A model generated the notes under the pieces. The model was not told where the DNA came from. It was given only the letters and a program-made list of their open reading frames with translations, and did not search any database. The position numbers were made by a program, and so were the translations under genes. Below are positions 1-10,245 of a stretch of DNA of 64,000 nucleotides, piece by piece. Each line of letters starts with the position of its first letter. Positions within the stretch are counted from its first letter, which is position 1. The stretch is from Opitutaceae bacterium (lineage in GTDB: Bacteria; Verrucomicrobiota; Verrucomicrobiia; Opitutales; Opitutaceae). Where the stretch lies: NCBI GenBank assembly GCA_003151515.1, contig PLXS01000019.1, positions 123,442 through 187,441 on the forward strand, in the 5' to 3' direction.

Positions 1-227
<227 letters not shown>

Positions 228-445
228 TCACGACTTTCGGGCCCCGGGGGAAAGTCCAAAGTGGGGGCGCACCGGCCGCCGGTTGCTGCGAATGGCCGGG
301 TAAACGGGCTTGCCAGCCGGTGAAGCCAATCGAATCTGCCCGCCGCCTGCGGCGCCCTTAGCGAGGGATCCGGATGTGCCGGAGCGCTTAGATCAGGCGA
401 CCAGGCTTGCTGCGTTGCGGCGCATGAAGGTAGACACTGTTAGGC

Positions 446-2686
446 ATGAAGCTCCCGTTCCCGGCGTCGCGGTTGCGGAATTCGATAGAGCACCTGGGCC
501 CAGAAGCGCTCTTTCTCGTCTTGGCGTGCTCGTTCGGACTGGGCGTGTTGCTCGCAAACGGCCCCTTCCAGGCCCCGGACGAGAACGATCACTACGCGCG
601 CGTCTTCCAGCTCAGCGAGGGCACCTTGATCGGCGAGAGGCGCGGCGGCGCGGCCGGCGGCGAACTGCCCAAGGCGGCGATCGATGTGACCGACACCGAA
701 GGGATGCCGTTCCATAATGAGAGGAAGATGTCGCGCAGCCTCTTCGTGCGCCTGCTGCACCCGGCCTTCGTCGACTGGAGCAAGGCGCCTCGGGTCTACG
801 AATCCTTCCCGCACACCGTGGTTTACGGGCCGGCGGGCTATCTGCCGCAGACGGTTGCGGTGTTTCTCGGCCGGCACCTTCGGATCGGGCCTCTTGGCCT
901 CATGTACCTGGCCCGCTTTGCGGCGTTTGCGGCGTCCGTGGCGCTTGGCTATGCCGCCTTGAGGACGCTTCCGATCTACCGATGGACGATCCTCGTGCTC
1001 CTGGTCTGCCCGATGAGCCTGTACCTCTTCGGTTCGATCGCCCCTGACGGCATGCTGATCACCGGGGCGGCTCTGCTACTGGCGCTCCTGGTGCGGCTGG
1101 CGATGCGACGGGATGTGCGCGTCGGTCCGCGGGAGCAGGCGGTTATTCTGGTGCTGGCGGGGCTGCTGTCTGCGGCGAAGCCCGCCTACCTGCCGATGGC
1201 GGCCGTCGCCTGGCTTCTGGTCATCCCCAGACTCGGCTCGCTGCGGGGCAGGATGATCTTCAGCGCGGCTACCGTTGCCTGCTGCCTGCTGCCCGTCCTG
1301 CTTTGAGGCCGCGTGGCGGCGGCCCTGTTTGTTCCGGGCAAGGGTGACATCCTCATCGATCCGGCATCGCAGGGCCGCCACATCGCCGAGGCGCCGCTGG
1401 CGTTCATCGCGCTGGTGGCGCATACGATCCGCCTGCAGTACTCCTACAACTTCCAATGGATGGTCGGGACGCTGGGCTGGGGAGACACTCCAATGCCCGG
1501 CTGGTTCTACACCGCGTTCGGTTGCGGCGCACTTGGCTGCCTCCTGCTGGAGTCGGGCGGATCCTCGGGCCTGGGATGGCGCCCGCGCTCCCTCATGATC
1601 GCGGCGGCGGCGTGCGTGCTCCTCATATACGCAGCGCAGTACGCGCTTTGGAATCCGCCCGGCTCAAGCGAGCCGATAGACGGCGTCGAGGGGCGCTATT
1701 TCCTTCCCGTCGCCCCCTTGGTGATCTTCGCCTTCCCGCCGATGCTGCGAAGATCCTCGCGACTGTTTGCCCCGGCATTGGCGGGCATCCTGGCCGTTCT
1801 CTGCGCGGTCACTTGCCTGTGGGCCGTCATGGCCCGCTACTATGGGGCGGCCCCGGGGCTTCCCTCGACAAGCGGGACGGCGCGGCTCGCCAGCGTCAGC
1901 ACCCGGTGCGCCGTTGGGACCAAGGAGAACATCCTCGTCACCGGGATTGTCGTCGGAGGGCACGGACTGGAGAGGCTCCTGATCCGGGCAATAGGCTCCG
2001 GCTTAGGCAAACGCGGGTTTTCAAACGCTCTATTGCGTCCCTCGCTGAGCGTCCTGAACGCGAATGGAATCGTGCTGGCGCGCAACACGGGGTGGGGGAC
2101 CAACCCAGATGCGGCGCAGATCTCCGCCGCATCGGCTGGCGCGGGCGCGCCCGCCCTGCCGCCAAACAGCGCGGATTCGGCCGTGATCGTGAACGTCCCC
2201 GAGGGGAAATACTCGGTCGAGATCGCCGGCGCGGACGGTACCACCGGGATCGTCGAGGAGGAGATCCATGAGATCTCGTGCAGCGGCACGCGCCTGGCCA
2301 ATGTCTCCTCGCGCGGTTTTGTCGGCACCGGCGACAATGTGATGACCGTCGGCCTGGTTGTCGGCGGAACAGGTGCCGAATCGCTGCTTTGCCGCGCCGA
2401 CGGCCCAAGCCTAGCCCGGTTCGGCGTCATCGGCGCCCTGGCGCGTCCCACGCTGGAGCTGGTCCAGGGCCACTTTGGCAAGCTGACGAACACCGGGTGG
2501 GCGAGCAGCCCCGCTAGGGCGGACATCTCCGCAGCCGCATCCCTGGTCGGCGCCTTCCCGCTTGACTTGGCCGGCGCTGACAGTGCCGGCCTGGTTTCGG
2601 TGCCCCCGGGCGCCTACACGATGAGGATCTCAGGGGCAGGCGGCTCGGCGGGCGTAGCCCTGGCTGAGATCTACGAGCTGCCATGA
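446..2686 (+). pseudogene. DUF2142 membrane protein with C-terminal repeats, interrupted by in-frame TGA
   Basis: Two open segments in one frame (446-1306 and 1307-2686) are separated only by a TGA at 1304-1306. The first has DUF2142 hallmarks: an early membrane segment, then FQAPDENDHYARVFQLSEG, YGPAGYLPQ and several hydrophobic helices. The second continues the same family (FQWMVGTLGWGDTPMPGWF, VEGRYFLPVAPL, two or three more helices) and ends in two homologous extracellular-type repeats. DUF2142 proteins are polytopic membrane proteins found near surface-glycan genes; their reaction is not established. Because the frame is unchanged, a point change (TGG or CGA to TGA) is enough to explain the break. 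Either the gene is recently inactivated, the base is a sequencing error, or two fragments are made (a GTG at 1313 could restart translation). Confidence 0.8.
1883..2683 (+). repeat. Two homologous ~130-residue C-terminal protein repeats
   Basis: Two units lie 136 codons apart, starting at 1883 (RLASVSTRCAVGT) and 2291 (RLANVSSRGFVGTGDN). Both then show an I/LVVGG segment, a 'LLxRAxGxSL' segment, a 'RPxLxL' strand, 'NTGWG/A' and a closing 'G..S/TxxIxGAxGxxGxxxxEIxE'. This is a repeat I associate with Verrucomicrobiota surface proteins. It sits after the last membrane helix of the DUF2142 region, so it is probably extracytoplasmic. The function is unknown. Confidence 0.7.
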
Positions 2687-2736
2687 AAGCGGCGGCCCGA
2701 GGCGCGGATGGGAGCCCGCCCCTCGACCCCGGTCCC

Positions 2737-3711
2737 TCAGAACGGCGAGCGCGTGTGGCTGAGCTTGCGCAGCAGCCTCGAGATCGGCCCAAACTGCCTC
2801 GGGCGCGCCCGGGAGGGGATCTGGCCTATGAAGCCGCGCTCCGCCGCGAGCGCCGCAACCGACACCCCGTCGTAGTTGCGCGTGGCGACGCTCTCGCGCG
2901 TCAGGATCTCCGGGGGCACCTGGTCCAGGTGCCCCTCGAACGCAGCGGCGTGCAGCGGCGTGTCCCCGTTGTCGTTTCGCGTCAGCAGAAGGGCCGCGGT
3001 CAGCCGCTCCCGGGGGATCTTCCCCAGCTGGCCCGTCTCGGCAGCGGCATGGATCGGGGTGAAGCCCGATTTGCTCGGGACGGAGAGGTTCTCCGGCGTC
3101 AGCAGCGCGGCCGGCAGCTGCTCCAGGTGCCCCGAGATCGCGGCCGAGTGGAAGACCGTGTCGCCGGCGGACGTCACCTCGCGCAGCGCCTCCTCGCCGA
3201 GGAGGGCGGGCGGCACCTGGTCCAGGTGGCCGTTGAAGGCGGCAATGTGCAGGACGCTCTCCCCACTCACGTTCCGGCGTGCGAGGGTCTCCGCGCTGAT
3301 GTACTCGCGGGGGATCTTGTCCAGGGTCCCGTTTTCCGCGGCCTCGTGCAGGAGCGTGTTGCCCGTTCCGTTGGGCATGAGGAAGACCTCGGGGGTCAGC
3401 AGCCCCGCCGGCACCTGGGAGAGGTGGCCGTAGGCCGCCGCGGTGTGGAACACCGTGTAGCCGGCATTGCTTCGGATCGAGAGGTTCTCGGCGGTCAGGA
3501 AGGCGGCCGGGACCTGGTCCAGGTGTCCGCCGATCGCCGCGTGGTGGAGCGGCGTGTAGCCCGCGTCGTTCTTCTGCGTCAGGAGCTCCTCGGTCAGGGC
3601 CTCTCTGGGCAGTTTGTCCAGCTCCCCGTACCTCGCCGCGAGGTGGATGCGGGTGTGGCCCGCGGAGTTTCTCGCGGAGAGGCTTGCGGAAACTGGGGAG
3701 GCTTCGCCCAT
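2737..3711 (-). CDS. Ankyrin-repeat protein, nine 33-residue units
   Basis: A 324-residue protein made almost entirely of ankyrin repeats, probably a protein-protein interaction scaffold. From residue 15 there are nine units of exactly 33 residues: G-x-T-x-x-H-x-A-A-x-x-G-x-L, then an unusually constant second half of the form DQ/KxP-xx-LLT-xE-xL. The ninth unit is degenerate. There is no signal peptide or membrane segment. An ATG start at 3711 is chosen because the longer reading to 4029 would overlap the divergent response-regulator gene and adds a proline/arginine-rich stretch with no domain. Neighbours are unrelated: the broken DUF2142 gene converges on its 3' end. The binding partner cannot be read from the sequence. 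Confidence 0.85.
   Translation of the reverse strand: MGEASPVSASLSARNSAGHTRIHLAARYGELDKLPREALTEELLTQKNDAGYTPLHHAAIGGHLDQVPAAFLTAENLSIRSNAGYTVFHTAAAYGHLSQVPAGLLTPEVFLMPNGTGNTLLHEAAENGTLDKIPREYISAETLARRNVSGESVLHIAAFNGHLDQVPPALLGEEALREVTSAGDTVFHSAAISGHLEQLPAALLTPENLSVPSKSGFTPIHAAAETGQLGKIPRERLTAALLLTRNDNGDTPLHAAAFEGHLDQVPPEILTRESVATRNYDGVSVAALAAERGFIGQIPSRARPRQFGPISRLLRKLSHTRSPF
2779..3669 (-). repeat. Tandem 99-bp coding repeats (ankyrin units)
   Basis: Nine consecutive 99-nt units encode the ankyrin repeats. Nearly identical DNA such as cacctggtccaggtg recurs (for example near 2917, 3208 and 3508). The exact 33-codon phase without indels suggests growth by unit duplication. Confidence 0.75.
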
Positions 3712-3825
3712 CGGCTTCGGTGCGCCCAGTGAACGAAGTGCCAAAGTGAGTGGCAAATCAAAAGACCCCCGGCGGGGCGGCGGCGGCGCGTCGGGTTTCC
3801 ATTTGCCAACCCGCTTGGCGCAAAC

Positions 3826-4251
3826 ATGATCGCACCTGCGATGCATCCAGCCGACGAGAATCCCGCGCCGCCGAAGGACTCTATCCTCGTGATCGACGAC
3901 GAGCAGCCCATTCTGGACACCTTTCAAGCCGCGTTGAGCCCCTACTTCGAGGTCTCCACCGCCACGTCGGCGCGGGAGGCCGACTTCCTCCTCAGAAAGA
4001 AGGAGTTCAAGGTCGTGATAAGCGACCACCTGATGCCCGGGGGCAACGGGATGAGCTTCCTTGTTCGGGCGCGCGAGGAATTCCCCAAAATGAAGAGGAT
4101 CCTCGTCACGGGCTACATGAAGCCCGAGATGCTGATACGCAGCGTGAACGAGGCCGCGCTCTACAGGTACCTGTTAAAGCCGGTCACGCTCGGGGAGCTC
4201 ATCAAGGTGGTGAGGGAGGCCGCGCGCTCGGAGGAGCCCAAGGGGCCCTAG
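3826..4251 (+). CDS. Single-domain response regulator (receiver)
   Basis: A 141-residue protein consisting of one receiver domain after a 17-residue proline-rich leader. It has the acidic pair D24-D25 (LVIDDE), the phosphoacceptor D67 in VVISDHLMPGGNG, the switch threonine T95 (LVTGY) and the invariant lysine K118 (LLKPV). No output domain follows, so it would work by protein contact or inside a phosphorelay. It lies 5 bp upstream of a second receiver gene, making a tandem pair with no kinase beside it. The SDHLMPG and TGYxxPE wording is typical of receivers related to RpfG/HD-GYP regulators. Confidence 0.9.
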   Translation: MIAPAMHPADENPAPPKDSILVIDDEQPILDTFQAALSPYFEVSTATSAREADFLLRKKEFKVVISDHLMPGGNGMSFLVRAREEFPKMKRILVTGYMKPEMLIRSVNEAALYRYLLKPVTLGELIKVVREAARSEEPKGP

Positions 4252-4256
4252 GGGAC

Positions 4257-4646
4257 ATGCCTGGCGCCCAACCAGAGCCCAAGGCGCTGCCGGTCGTCAT
4301 GCTCGTCGACGACGAGCCGCTCCTTCTCGAGTCGCTGGGCGAGGAGCTCAAGAAGTCGTGCAGGGTCTACACGGCGAAGTCGGCCGCCGAGGCCGAGCTG
4401 AGGCTCGCGGCGCGCCGCTACGACGTAATCGTCTGCGACCACATGCTTCCCGGGGAGCAGGGCCTGGACTTCCTCATGCGGGTCATGGAGATGGTGCCGT
4501 CGACGCGCCGGATCCTGATCACGGGATACACGAACCCCGAGTTCATAAGCAGGAGCTCGAGCCTGGCGGGCCTCTCCGCCTGCCTGATCAAGCCGGTGAG
4601 GGCCTCGGAGATCGCCGCCGCCGTCAGGGCCGCGCTGGCGAAGTGA
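4257..4646 (+). CDS. Single-domain response regulator (receiver), second of a pair
   Basis: A 129-residue receiver domain with acidic residues D18-D19, phosphoacceptor D61 (VIVCDHMLPGEQG), T89 and lysine K112 (LIKPV). It is clearly related to the preceding gene and probably arose by duplication. The ATG at 4257 lies 5 bp after the upstream stop, so the two are probably cotranscribed. The last 23 bases overlap the 3' end of uvrA on the other strand, a convergent overlap. There is no DNA-binding or enzymatic output domain. The partner kinase is not adjacent; the hybrid kinase near 61 kb is one possible source of phosphate, but that is conjecture. Confidence 0.88.
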   Translation: MPGAQPEPKALPVVMLVDDEPLLLESLGEELKKSCRVYTAKSAAEAELRLAARRYDVIVCDHMLPGEQGLDFLMRVMEMVPSTRRILITGYTNPEFISRSSSLAGLSACLIKPVRASEIAAAVRAALAK

Positions 4647-7600
4647 CGCCGCGGGCCTTCGACCTGCGAAGGAGCGGTCGAAGGAACGGCGCGGTGGAGC
4701 TGCGCGCCGAGCGCACGAGGCCGGCCAGGTCCCCCTGGTAGGTGATCCGGCCCCCGTCGGGGCCGCCGCCCGGCCCGAGCTCGACCACGTGGTCGGCCTC
4801 CGCGATCAGGTCCAGGTTGTGCTCGATGACGACTACCGTGTGGCCCTGGTCGGCCAGCGCGTGTAGGACGCCGATCAGTTTCTCGCAATCGCTCAAGTGC
4901 AGGCCGATCGTGGGCTCCTCGAGGATGTAGAGGTTTCGCGGGCTCTCGCCCCGGCTCCTCTCCCTGCGGTTGGCGAGGCCGCGCGACAGCTCGGTCACGA
5001 GCTTCAGGCGCTGCGCCTCGCCCCCGGAGAGGGTGGAGGAGCTCTGGCCGAGCGTCAGGTATCCCAGGCCGCAGTCCGCCATGAGCCGGCTGACCTGCGA
5101 AAGCTCGGCGTCGAAGGAGAAGAACTCGGCGGCCTCCTCGAAGGTGAGCCGCAGCACCGAGCCGATCGTCCTGCCCTTCCACATCACGTCGGAGAGCTCC
5201 GGTCCGTAGCGCGAGCCCTGGCAGTCGTCACAGGGCAGGTAGGTCTCGGGCATGAACGCCATCTCGAGGCGGATCCTTCCCGCGCCCTCGCAGGTCGGGC
5301 AGCGGCCGCCGGCCGTGTTAAATGAGAAGCGCGAGGCCGTGTATCCGCGCATCTTGGACTCCGGCAGCGAGGCGAATAAGGCGCGGATCTGGTCGAAGAT
5401 GCCGAGGTAGGTGGCGGGTGTGGAGCGCGGGGTCTTGCCGATCGGGGACTGGTCCACCTCGATCACCGTGCGGAAGCCGTCCGCATTTCGCAGCTCGTCG
5501 AACGGCGCCGGCCCCCCTCCCGACTGCCTCGCGAAATCCCGGCCCGAGAGCCGCGGCCTCGCCTCCCGGACGGCGCACGCGACGGCCGGGCCCAAAATGT
5601 CCCTGAAGAGCGTCGATTTGCCGGCCCCGCTGGGGCCCGCGACCATGACGAGCCTGCCCAGCGGCAGCCGGAGGTCGACGCCCTGCAGGTTGCGAAGGCG
5701 CGCCCCCTTGAGCTCGAGCCACGGGCAGCTCCCCTTGCCGCAGTCGCGGTACGAGCCCCTGATGGGGTGCCTTATGCCGCGCGCCAGGAACAGGCCCGTG
5801 AGTGACGACGCATCTCTCCTTATCTCGGAGGGCGTGCCGCGCGCCAGGAGCTCGCCGCCGTGCACGCCCGCCCCGGGGCCCAGGTCCACGATCAGGTCGG
5901 CCTTCGACATGACCTCGTCGTCGTGCTCCACGACGACCAGCGTGTTGCCCTTGTCGCGCAGGGCGGCGAGGGTCGCGATCAAGCGGCGGTTGTCGCGGGC
6001 GTGCAGGCCGATGCTGGGCTCGTCCAGGACGTAGAGGACTCCGGCAAGGTTCGTCCCCAGCTGGGACGCGAGCCTTATGCGCTGCGCCTCCCCTCCGGAG
6101 AGCGTCTTCGTCGGCCGGTCCAGCGACAGGTAGCCCAGGCCCACGTGGTCCATGAACCTGAGCCGCTCGCGGATCTGGGGGACGATGTCCCGCGTAACGG
6201 CCCGCCCCCTCTCGTCAAGATCGAGGGCCTCGAGGGCCCCGATGAGCCCGGAGGGCGTGCACGCGAGAAGCGCGGGCAGGGAGAGGGCGGGGCGCCTCCC
6301 CCGCAGATGAAGCTTCACGCTCCTCGACACGCGGTTGAGGCGCTCGCCCCGGCAGTCCGGGCAGGCCTCGCCGTCCCTGCCGCTTTCGTCCGCGCTCCCG
6401 AGGCCCAGCTGGCGCAGGCGCGCGGCGTTCCCGTCGCCCTCCTCGTCGTCCTCGAGCATCCAGGGGTAGATCCTCCCGTAGCCCCGGCAGGTCGGGCACC
6501 AGCCGCGCGGCGAGTTGAACGAGAAGTCCTTCGGGTCCAGCTCGGGGAACGACTCGCCGGTCTCGATGTCTGTGCGCGTCGTCGAGAACCAGGACAGGAC
6601 GTCGCCCGCGTTCGTTAGCAGGAAGCACGAACCCTTTCCCACCTGGAGCGCGCCCTCGAGCGCGACCCCGGGCCCTGCATGCCCCTTCAGGTCCGCGACG
6701 ACGACCTCGACGTCGTGCTCCTTGTAGCGGTCGAGCTTGCGGAAGGCGTCGACCCGGGTGAGCCTGCCGTCGGCCCGCAGGAGCTCGTAGCCCTGCCTGC
6801 GGATCCAGTCGACGATCGGCTGGTGGTGGCCCTTTCTGCCGCGCACGAGGGGCGCGCACAGGTACAGGTGCCTGGCCCGGCGCGCCCTTGGCGTAGCCAG
6901 AACCCTGGAAAGGAGCTTCTTTAGGGAACCCGTCGAGAGCGGGGTGACCGGCCGGTCGGTCTCCGGGTGGTGCTGCGTGCCCAGGCGGGCGTAGAGGAGG
7001 CGCAGGTACTGCGCCACCTCGGTGATCGTGGCGACGGTGGACTTGAGCGATCCGCGCGTCACGCGCTGCTCGATGGCGACCGCGGGCGGTATCCCCGTCA
7101 GCCGGTCGAGGGCGGGTCGCGGCATCTGCTCCACGAACTGCCGCGCGTAGGGCGACATGGACTCCATGAACCGGCGCTGGCCCTCCGCGAAGATGATGTC
7201 GAATGCGAGGGTCGACTTGCCCGAGCCCGAGACGCCCGTCACCACCGTGAGCCTGCGCAGCGGGATCGAGACCGAGAGGTCCTTCAGGTTGTTCTCGCGG
7301 GCTCCGACGACCTCGATCGCCGTGCACGTGACAGCGGCCGGCCGGCCGCTCCCGGCGTCGCCGGCCGGGGCCGGGGCGACCCCGGCCAGGGCTGCGGCCA
7401 GGAAGGGCGACGTCGCGACGCCTGCGTCCGCGACCTGCTCGGGCGTTCCCTGGGCCGTGATTCGGCCGCCCGCGTCGCCCGCGTCCGGCCCCATCTCGAT
7501 TATCCAGTCCGCGGCCTTGAGCACGTCCATGTTGTGCTCGATGACAACGACGCTGTGGCCGCGCTCGACAAGCGCCTGGAGGACCCCGAGGAGCCTGCCC

Positions 7601-10245
7601 ACGTCGTGCCGGTGCAGCCCGGTCGTCGGCTCGTCAAGCAGCAGGAGCGCCCCGGCCTCGCTGCCTATGGAGCCCAGGTAGCGCACGAGCTTGAGGCGCT
7701 GCGACTCGCCCCCACTGAGCGTGTTCAGGGGCTGGCCCAGGGCGAGGTATCCGAGCCCCACGGCGTCGAGCGACGAGAGCCGGCGCAGGATCTGCTCGTG
7801 GCCGCAAAAGAGGCGGATCGCCTCGCTTACATTCATCGCCAGGACGTCGGCCACGCTCACCTCGTTCCAGCGTATCGCGAGGACCTCGGGCTTGAACCGT
7901 CGCCCCTCGCACACGGGGCAGGGCACGTACACGTCCGAGAGGAACTGCATCTCGACGCGCTCGTAGCCGAGCCCCTGGCAGTGGTCGCAGCGCCCCTCGC
8001 CGCTGTTGAACGAGAAGCTCGACTGCGCCATGCCCGCAGCCTGCGCCGCGGGCGTCCCGGCGAAGAGTTCCCGGATCAGCTCCCAGGCCTCGACGTAAAG
8101 GGCCGGGTTGGAGCGGGGCGTGCGCGAGACGGGGCCCTGGTCGACGAGCACGGCCTCCGAGATGGCCGCGGCGCCCCTGACCGAGCGAAGCGCGGCGGGG
8201 TCCTCGGCCGGCTCGCCGCGGCCGGCGGCAAGGCCCTGGTAGACCACGTTGTCCAAGAGGGTCGACTTGCCCGAGCCCGAGACGCCGCTCAGGCAGACGA
8301 GGCGCCCGAGCGGGATCCTCACGTCGAGATTCCTGATGTTGTGCTTGCTTGCTCCGTCAAACTCCAGGGCGCTGTGGCCGGCGGGCACCGGCCGGCGCCC
8401 CGAGCGCCCCTCGATGACCCGCCTTCCCGAGAAGTACGCCCCGGTGATGCTTCGCGCGTCGCGCAGCATCCGCGCCACGCTTCCCTGGAAGACCACGTGG
8501 CCGCCCCTCGCGCCGGGCTCGGGCCCTATCTCGATCACGTGGTCGGCCGCCCGGATCATGACCTCGTCGTGCTCGACCACGACCACCGTGTTGCCGGCGT
8601 CGACCAGCGAGCGGATGATCGCGACCAGCCTGCCGATGTCCCTCGTGTGGAGGCCGACGCTCGGCTCGTCCATGACGAAGAGCGTGTCGACGAGCGACGT
8701 GCCGAGGCAGCTCGTCAGGTTGACGCGCTCGACCTCGCCGCCCGAGAGCGTCCTCGACGGCCGGTCCGGCGTCAGGTAGCCCAGGCCCACCTCGCGCAGG
8801 TACCGCAGCCGGGAGAGGATCGACTCGTGGGCGAGGTCGGCCTGCCTGGCGCCCGGCTCCGGGCGCGCGGAGCCGACAAGGTCCAGGAGCTGCGCGACGG
8901 ACATCCTGTAGAGGTCGGGCAGCGAGTGGCCCCTCCATTTCCAGCAGAGCGCCTCGGGCTGGAGGCGGGCGCCGCCGCAGTCGGGGCACGTGTTGTAGGA
9001 GCGGTAGCGCGAAAGGAACACGCGCACGTGCATCTTGTAGGTGTTCTTCTCGAGCCAGCGGAAAAACCCCTTGACCCCGTACCAGTACTGGGGCCACTGC
9101 TTGCCGTTCTCCTCGCCGTAGCCCGGCTCCCCGTCGATGATGTAGGAGCGGTCCCGCTCGCTCATGCGATCCAGGGGGACGTCGGTGCGGATCCCGTTCT
9201 TGCGCGTGAATACCCTCAGGTCGCCCTTGCACGAGCTGTAGACCGCGCCCTCCCAGCAGCGGATCGCGCCCCCGTCCACCGACAGGGACAAGTCGGGGAT
9301 GGCGAGCCGGTAGTCGATGTCGATCACCCGCCCGAAGCCCCTGCACTTCGGGCAGGCGCCTAGCGGCGAGTTGAAGGAGAACAGGCCCGGCGTCGCCGGC
9401 CGGAACTTGCGGCCGGTCTTCGGGGAATGCAGGCCGCGGGAGTAATGGCCCAGCTCCCGGCGGTCCTCCCCGAAGACGCGCACCTCGCCCCTGCCGAAGT
9501 GCATGGCCGTCTCGGCCGCCTCGGTGAAGCGGGCCATCGCGCCGGGCTCGACGCGCACCCGGTCCTGAACGACGAAAATCCTGCCTTCGCCCGAGAGGCG
9601 CCCGGGGTCGGCGAGGAGCTCGTCGACGCGCTGGACGGACAGGCCTTCGCCCCCCTGGCCCCCGGCCAGGACGCGCACGTAAGACTGGCCCTTGAGATTG
9701 GCGAGGATCTCCGCCCAGGAGAGGCTCCCGGGCCTCGCGACCTCGAAGGCCACGAGCACGCTGGCGCCCTGCGCCAGGGCCAGCGTCTTTCTCCAGACCG
9801 ACTGGGGATTGTCGTCGTCGACCCGCTCCCCGGTCTGCGGGTCGAAGCATTCGGCGACGTGGCTGAACCACACCTTGAAGAAGTCCGTCAGCTCGGTCAT
9901 CGTGCCGACCGTGGAGCGGGAGGACTTCACGGTGTTCGTCTGCTCGATCGCTATCGACGGCCGGATGTTCTCGATCGAGTCGACCCTGGGCTTGTCGAGC
10001 AGCTCCAGGAACTGGCGCGTGTAGGCGCTGAAGGTCTCCACATAGCGGCGCTGCCCCTCGGCGTGGAGCGTATCGAAGACGAGCGAGCTCTTGCCCGCGC
10101 CGGAGAGCCCCGTGACGACCACGTAGCGGCCGAGCGGGATGTCCAGGTCGAACCCCTTGAGGTTGTTCTGGCGCACCCCGCGGAGGCGTATGCACTCGGG
10201 CCTCGAGCGCGAGGCCCCCTGGCGTTGGACACTGGGAAGGCTCAC
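4624..10245 (-). CDS. uvrA: UvrA, double-length excinuclease ABC subunit A (tandem duplication)
   Basis: UvrA is the damage-sensing ATPase of nucleotide excision repair. Typical UvrA is about 940 residues; this one is 1873 and contains two complete UvrA units, roughly 1-955 and 975-1873. Four Walker A motifs lie near residues 46-53, 654-661, 1004-1011 and 1537-1544. Four ABC signatures start with LSGGE near 500, 843, 1382 and 1739, and each unit has its zinc-binding CxxC pairs (298/301 and 420/423; 753/756 and 776/779; 1249/1252 and 1295/1298; 1649/1652 and 1672/1675). The first signature is altered (LSGGEVER rather than LSGGEAQR), and the last Walker B has EE instead of DE. Double UvrA is known in chlamydiae. 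The start is GTG, overlapping the stop of the glycosyltransferase gene by 4 bases. Confidence 0.95.
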   Translation of the reverse strand: MSLPSVQRQGASRSRPECIRLRGVRQNNLKGFDLDIPLGRYVVVTGLSGAGKSSLVFDTLHAEGQRRYVETFSAYTRQFLELLDKPRVDSIENIRPSIAIEQTNTVKSSRSTVGTMTELTDFFKVWFSHVAECFDPQTGERVDDDNPQSVWRKTLALAQGASVLVAFEVARPGSLSWAEILANLKGQSYVRVLAGGQGGEGLSVQRVDELLADPGRLSGEGRIFVVQDRVRVEPGAMARFTEAAETAMHFGRGEVRVFGEDRRELGHYSRGLHSPKTGRKFRPATPGLFSFNSPLGACPKCRGFGRVIDIDYRLAIPDLSLSVDGGAIRCWEGAVYSSCKGDLRVFTRKNGIRTDVPLDRMSERDRSYIIDGEPGYGEENGKQWPQYWYGVKGFFRWLEKNTYKMHVRVFLSRYRSYNTCPDCGGARLQPEALCWKWRGHSLPDLYRMSVAQLLDLVGSARPEPGARQADLAHESILSRLRYLREVGLGYLTPDRPSRTLSGGEVERVNLTSCLGTSLVDTLFVMDEPSVGLHTRDIGRLVAIIRSLVDAGNTVVVVEHDEVMIRAADHVIEIGPEPGARGGHVVFQGSVARMLRDARSITGAYFSGRRVIEGRSGRRPVPAGHSALEFDGASKHNIRNLDVRIPLGRLVCLSGVSGSGKSTLLDNVVYQGLAAGRGEPAEDPAALRSVRGAAAISEAVLVDQGPVSRTPRSNPALYVEAWELIRELFAGTPAAQAAGMAQSSFSFNSGEGRCDHCQGLGYERVEMQFLSDVYVPCPVCEGRRFKPEVLAIRWNEVSVADVLAMNVSEAIRLFCGHEQILRRLSSLDAVGLGYLALGQPLNTLSGGESQRLKLVRYLGSIGSEAGALLLLDEPTTGLHRHDVGRLLGVLQALVERGHSVVVIEHNMDVLKAADWIIEMGPDAGDAGGRITAQGTPEQVADAGVATSPFLAAALAGVAPAPAGDAGSGRPAAVTCTAIEVVGARENNLKDLSVSIPLRRLTVVTGVSGSGKSTLAFDIIFAEGQRRFMESMSPYARQFVEQMPRPALDRLTGIPPAVAIEQRVTRGSLKSTVATITEVAQYLRLLYARLGTQHHPETDRPVTPLSTGSLKKLLSRVLATPRARRARHLYLCAPLVRGRKGHHQPIVDWIRRQGYELLRADGRLTRVDAFRKLDRYKEHDVEVVVADLKGHAGPGVALEGALQVGKGSCFLLTNAGDVLSWFSTTRTDIETGESFPELDPKDFSFNSPRGWCPTCRGYGRIYPWMLEDDEEGDGNAARLRQLGLGSADESGRDGEACPDCRGERLNRVSRSVKLHLRGRRPALSLPALLACTPSGLIGALEALDLDERGRAVTRDIVPQIRERLRFMDHVGLGYLSLDRPTKTLSGGEAQRIRLASQLGTNLAGVLYVLDEPSIGLHARDNRRLIATLAALRDKGNTLVVVEHDDEVMSKADLIVDLGPGAGVHGGELLARGTPSEIRRDASSLTGLFLARGIRHPIRGSYRDCGKGSCPWLELKGARLRNLQGVDLRLPLGRLVMVAGPSGAGKSTLFRDILGPAVACAVREARPRLSGRDFARQSGGGPAPFDELRNADGFRTVIEVDQSPIGKTPRSTPATYLGIFDQIRALFASLPESKMRGYTASRFSFNTAGGRCPTCEGAGRIRLEMAFMPETYLPCDDCQGSRYGPELSDVMWKGRTIGSVLRLTFEEAAEFFSFDAELSQVSRLMADCGLGYLTLGQSSSTLSGGEAQRLKLVTELSRGLANRRERSRGESPRNLYILEEPTIGLHLSDCEKLIGVLHALADQGHTVVVIEHNLDLIAEADHVVELGPGGGPDGGRITYQGDLAGLVRSARSSTAPFLRPLLRRSKARGVTSPARP

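Noticed and set aside
3712..4029. N-terminal extension of the ankyrin gene to 4029
   Set aside because: It would overlap a well-supported response regulator on the other strand and adds only low-complexity basic sequence.
6967..9363. A 798-codon open frame on the plus strand opposite uvrA
   Set aside because: It is a GC-rich shadow of the UvrA gene, rich in Arg/Ala/His/Asp with no motif; the minus-strand frame carries all UvrA signatures.
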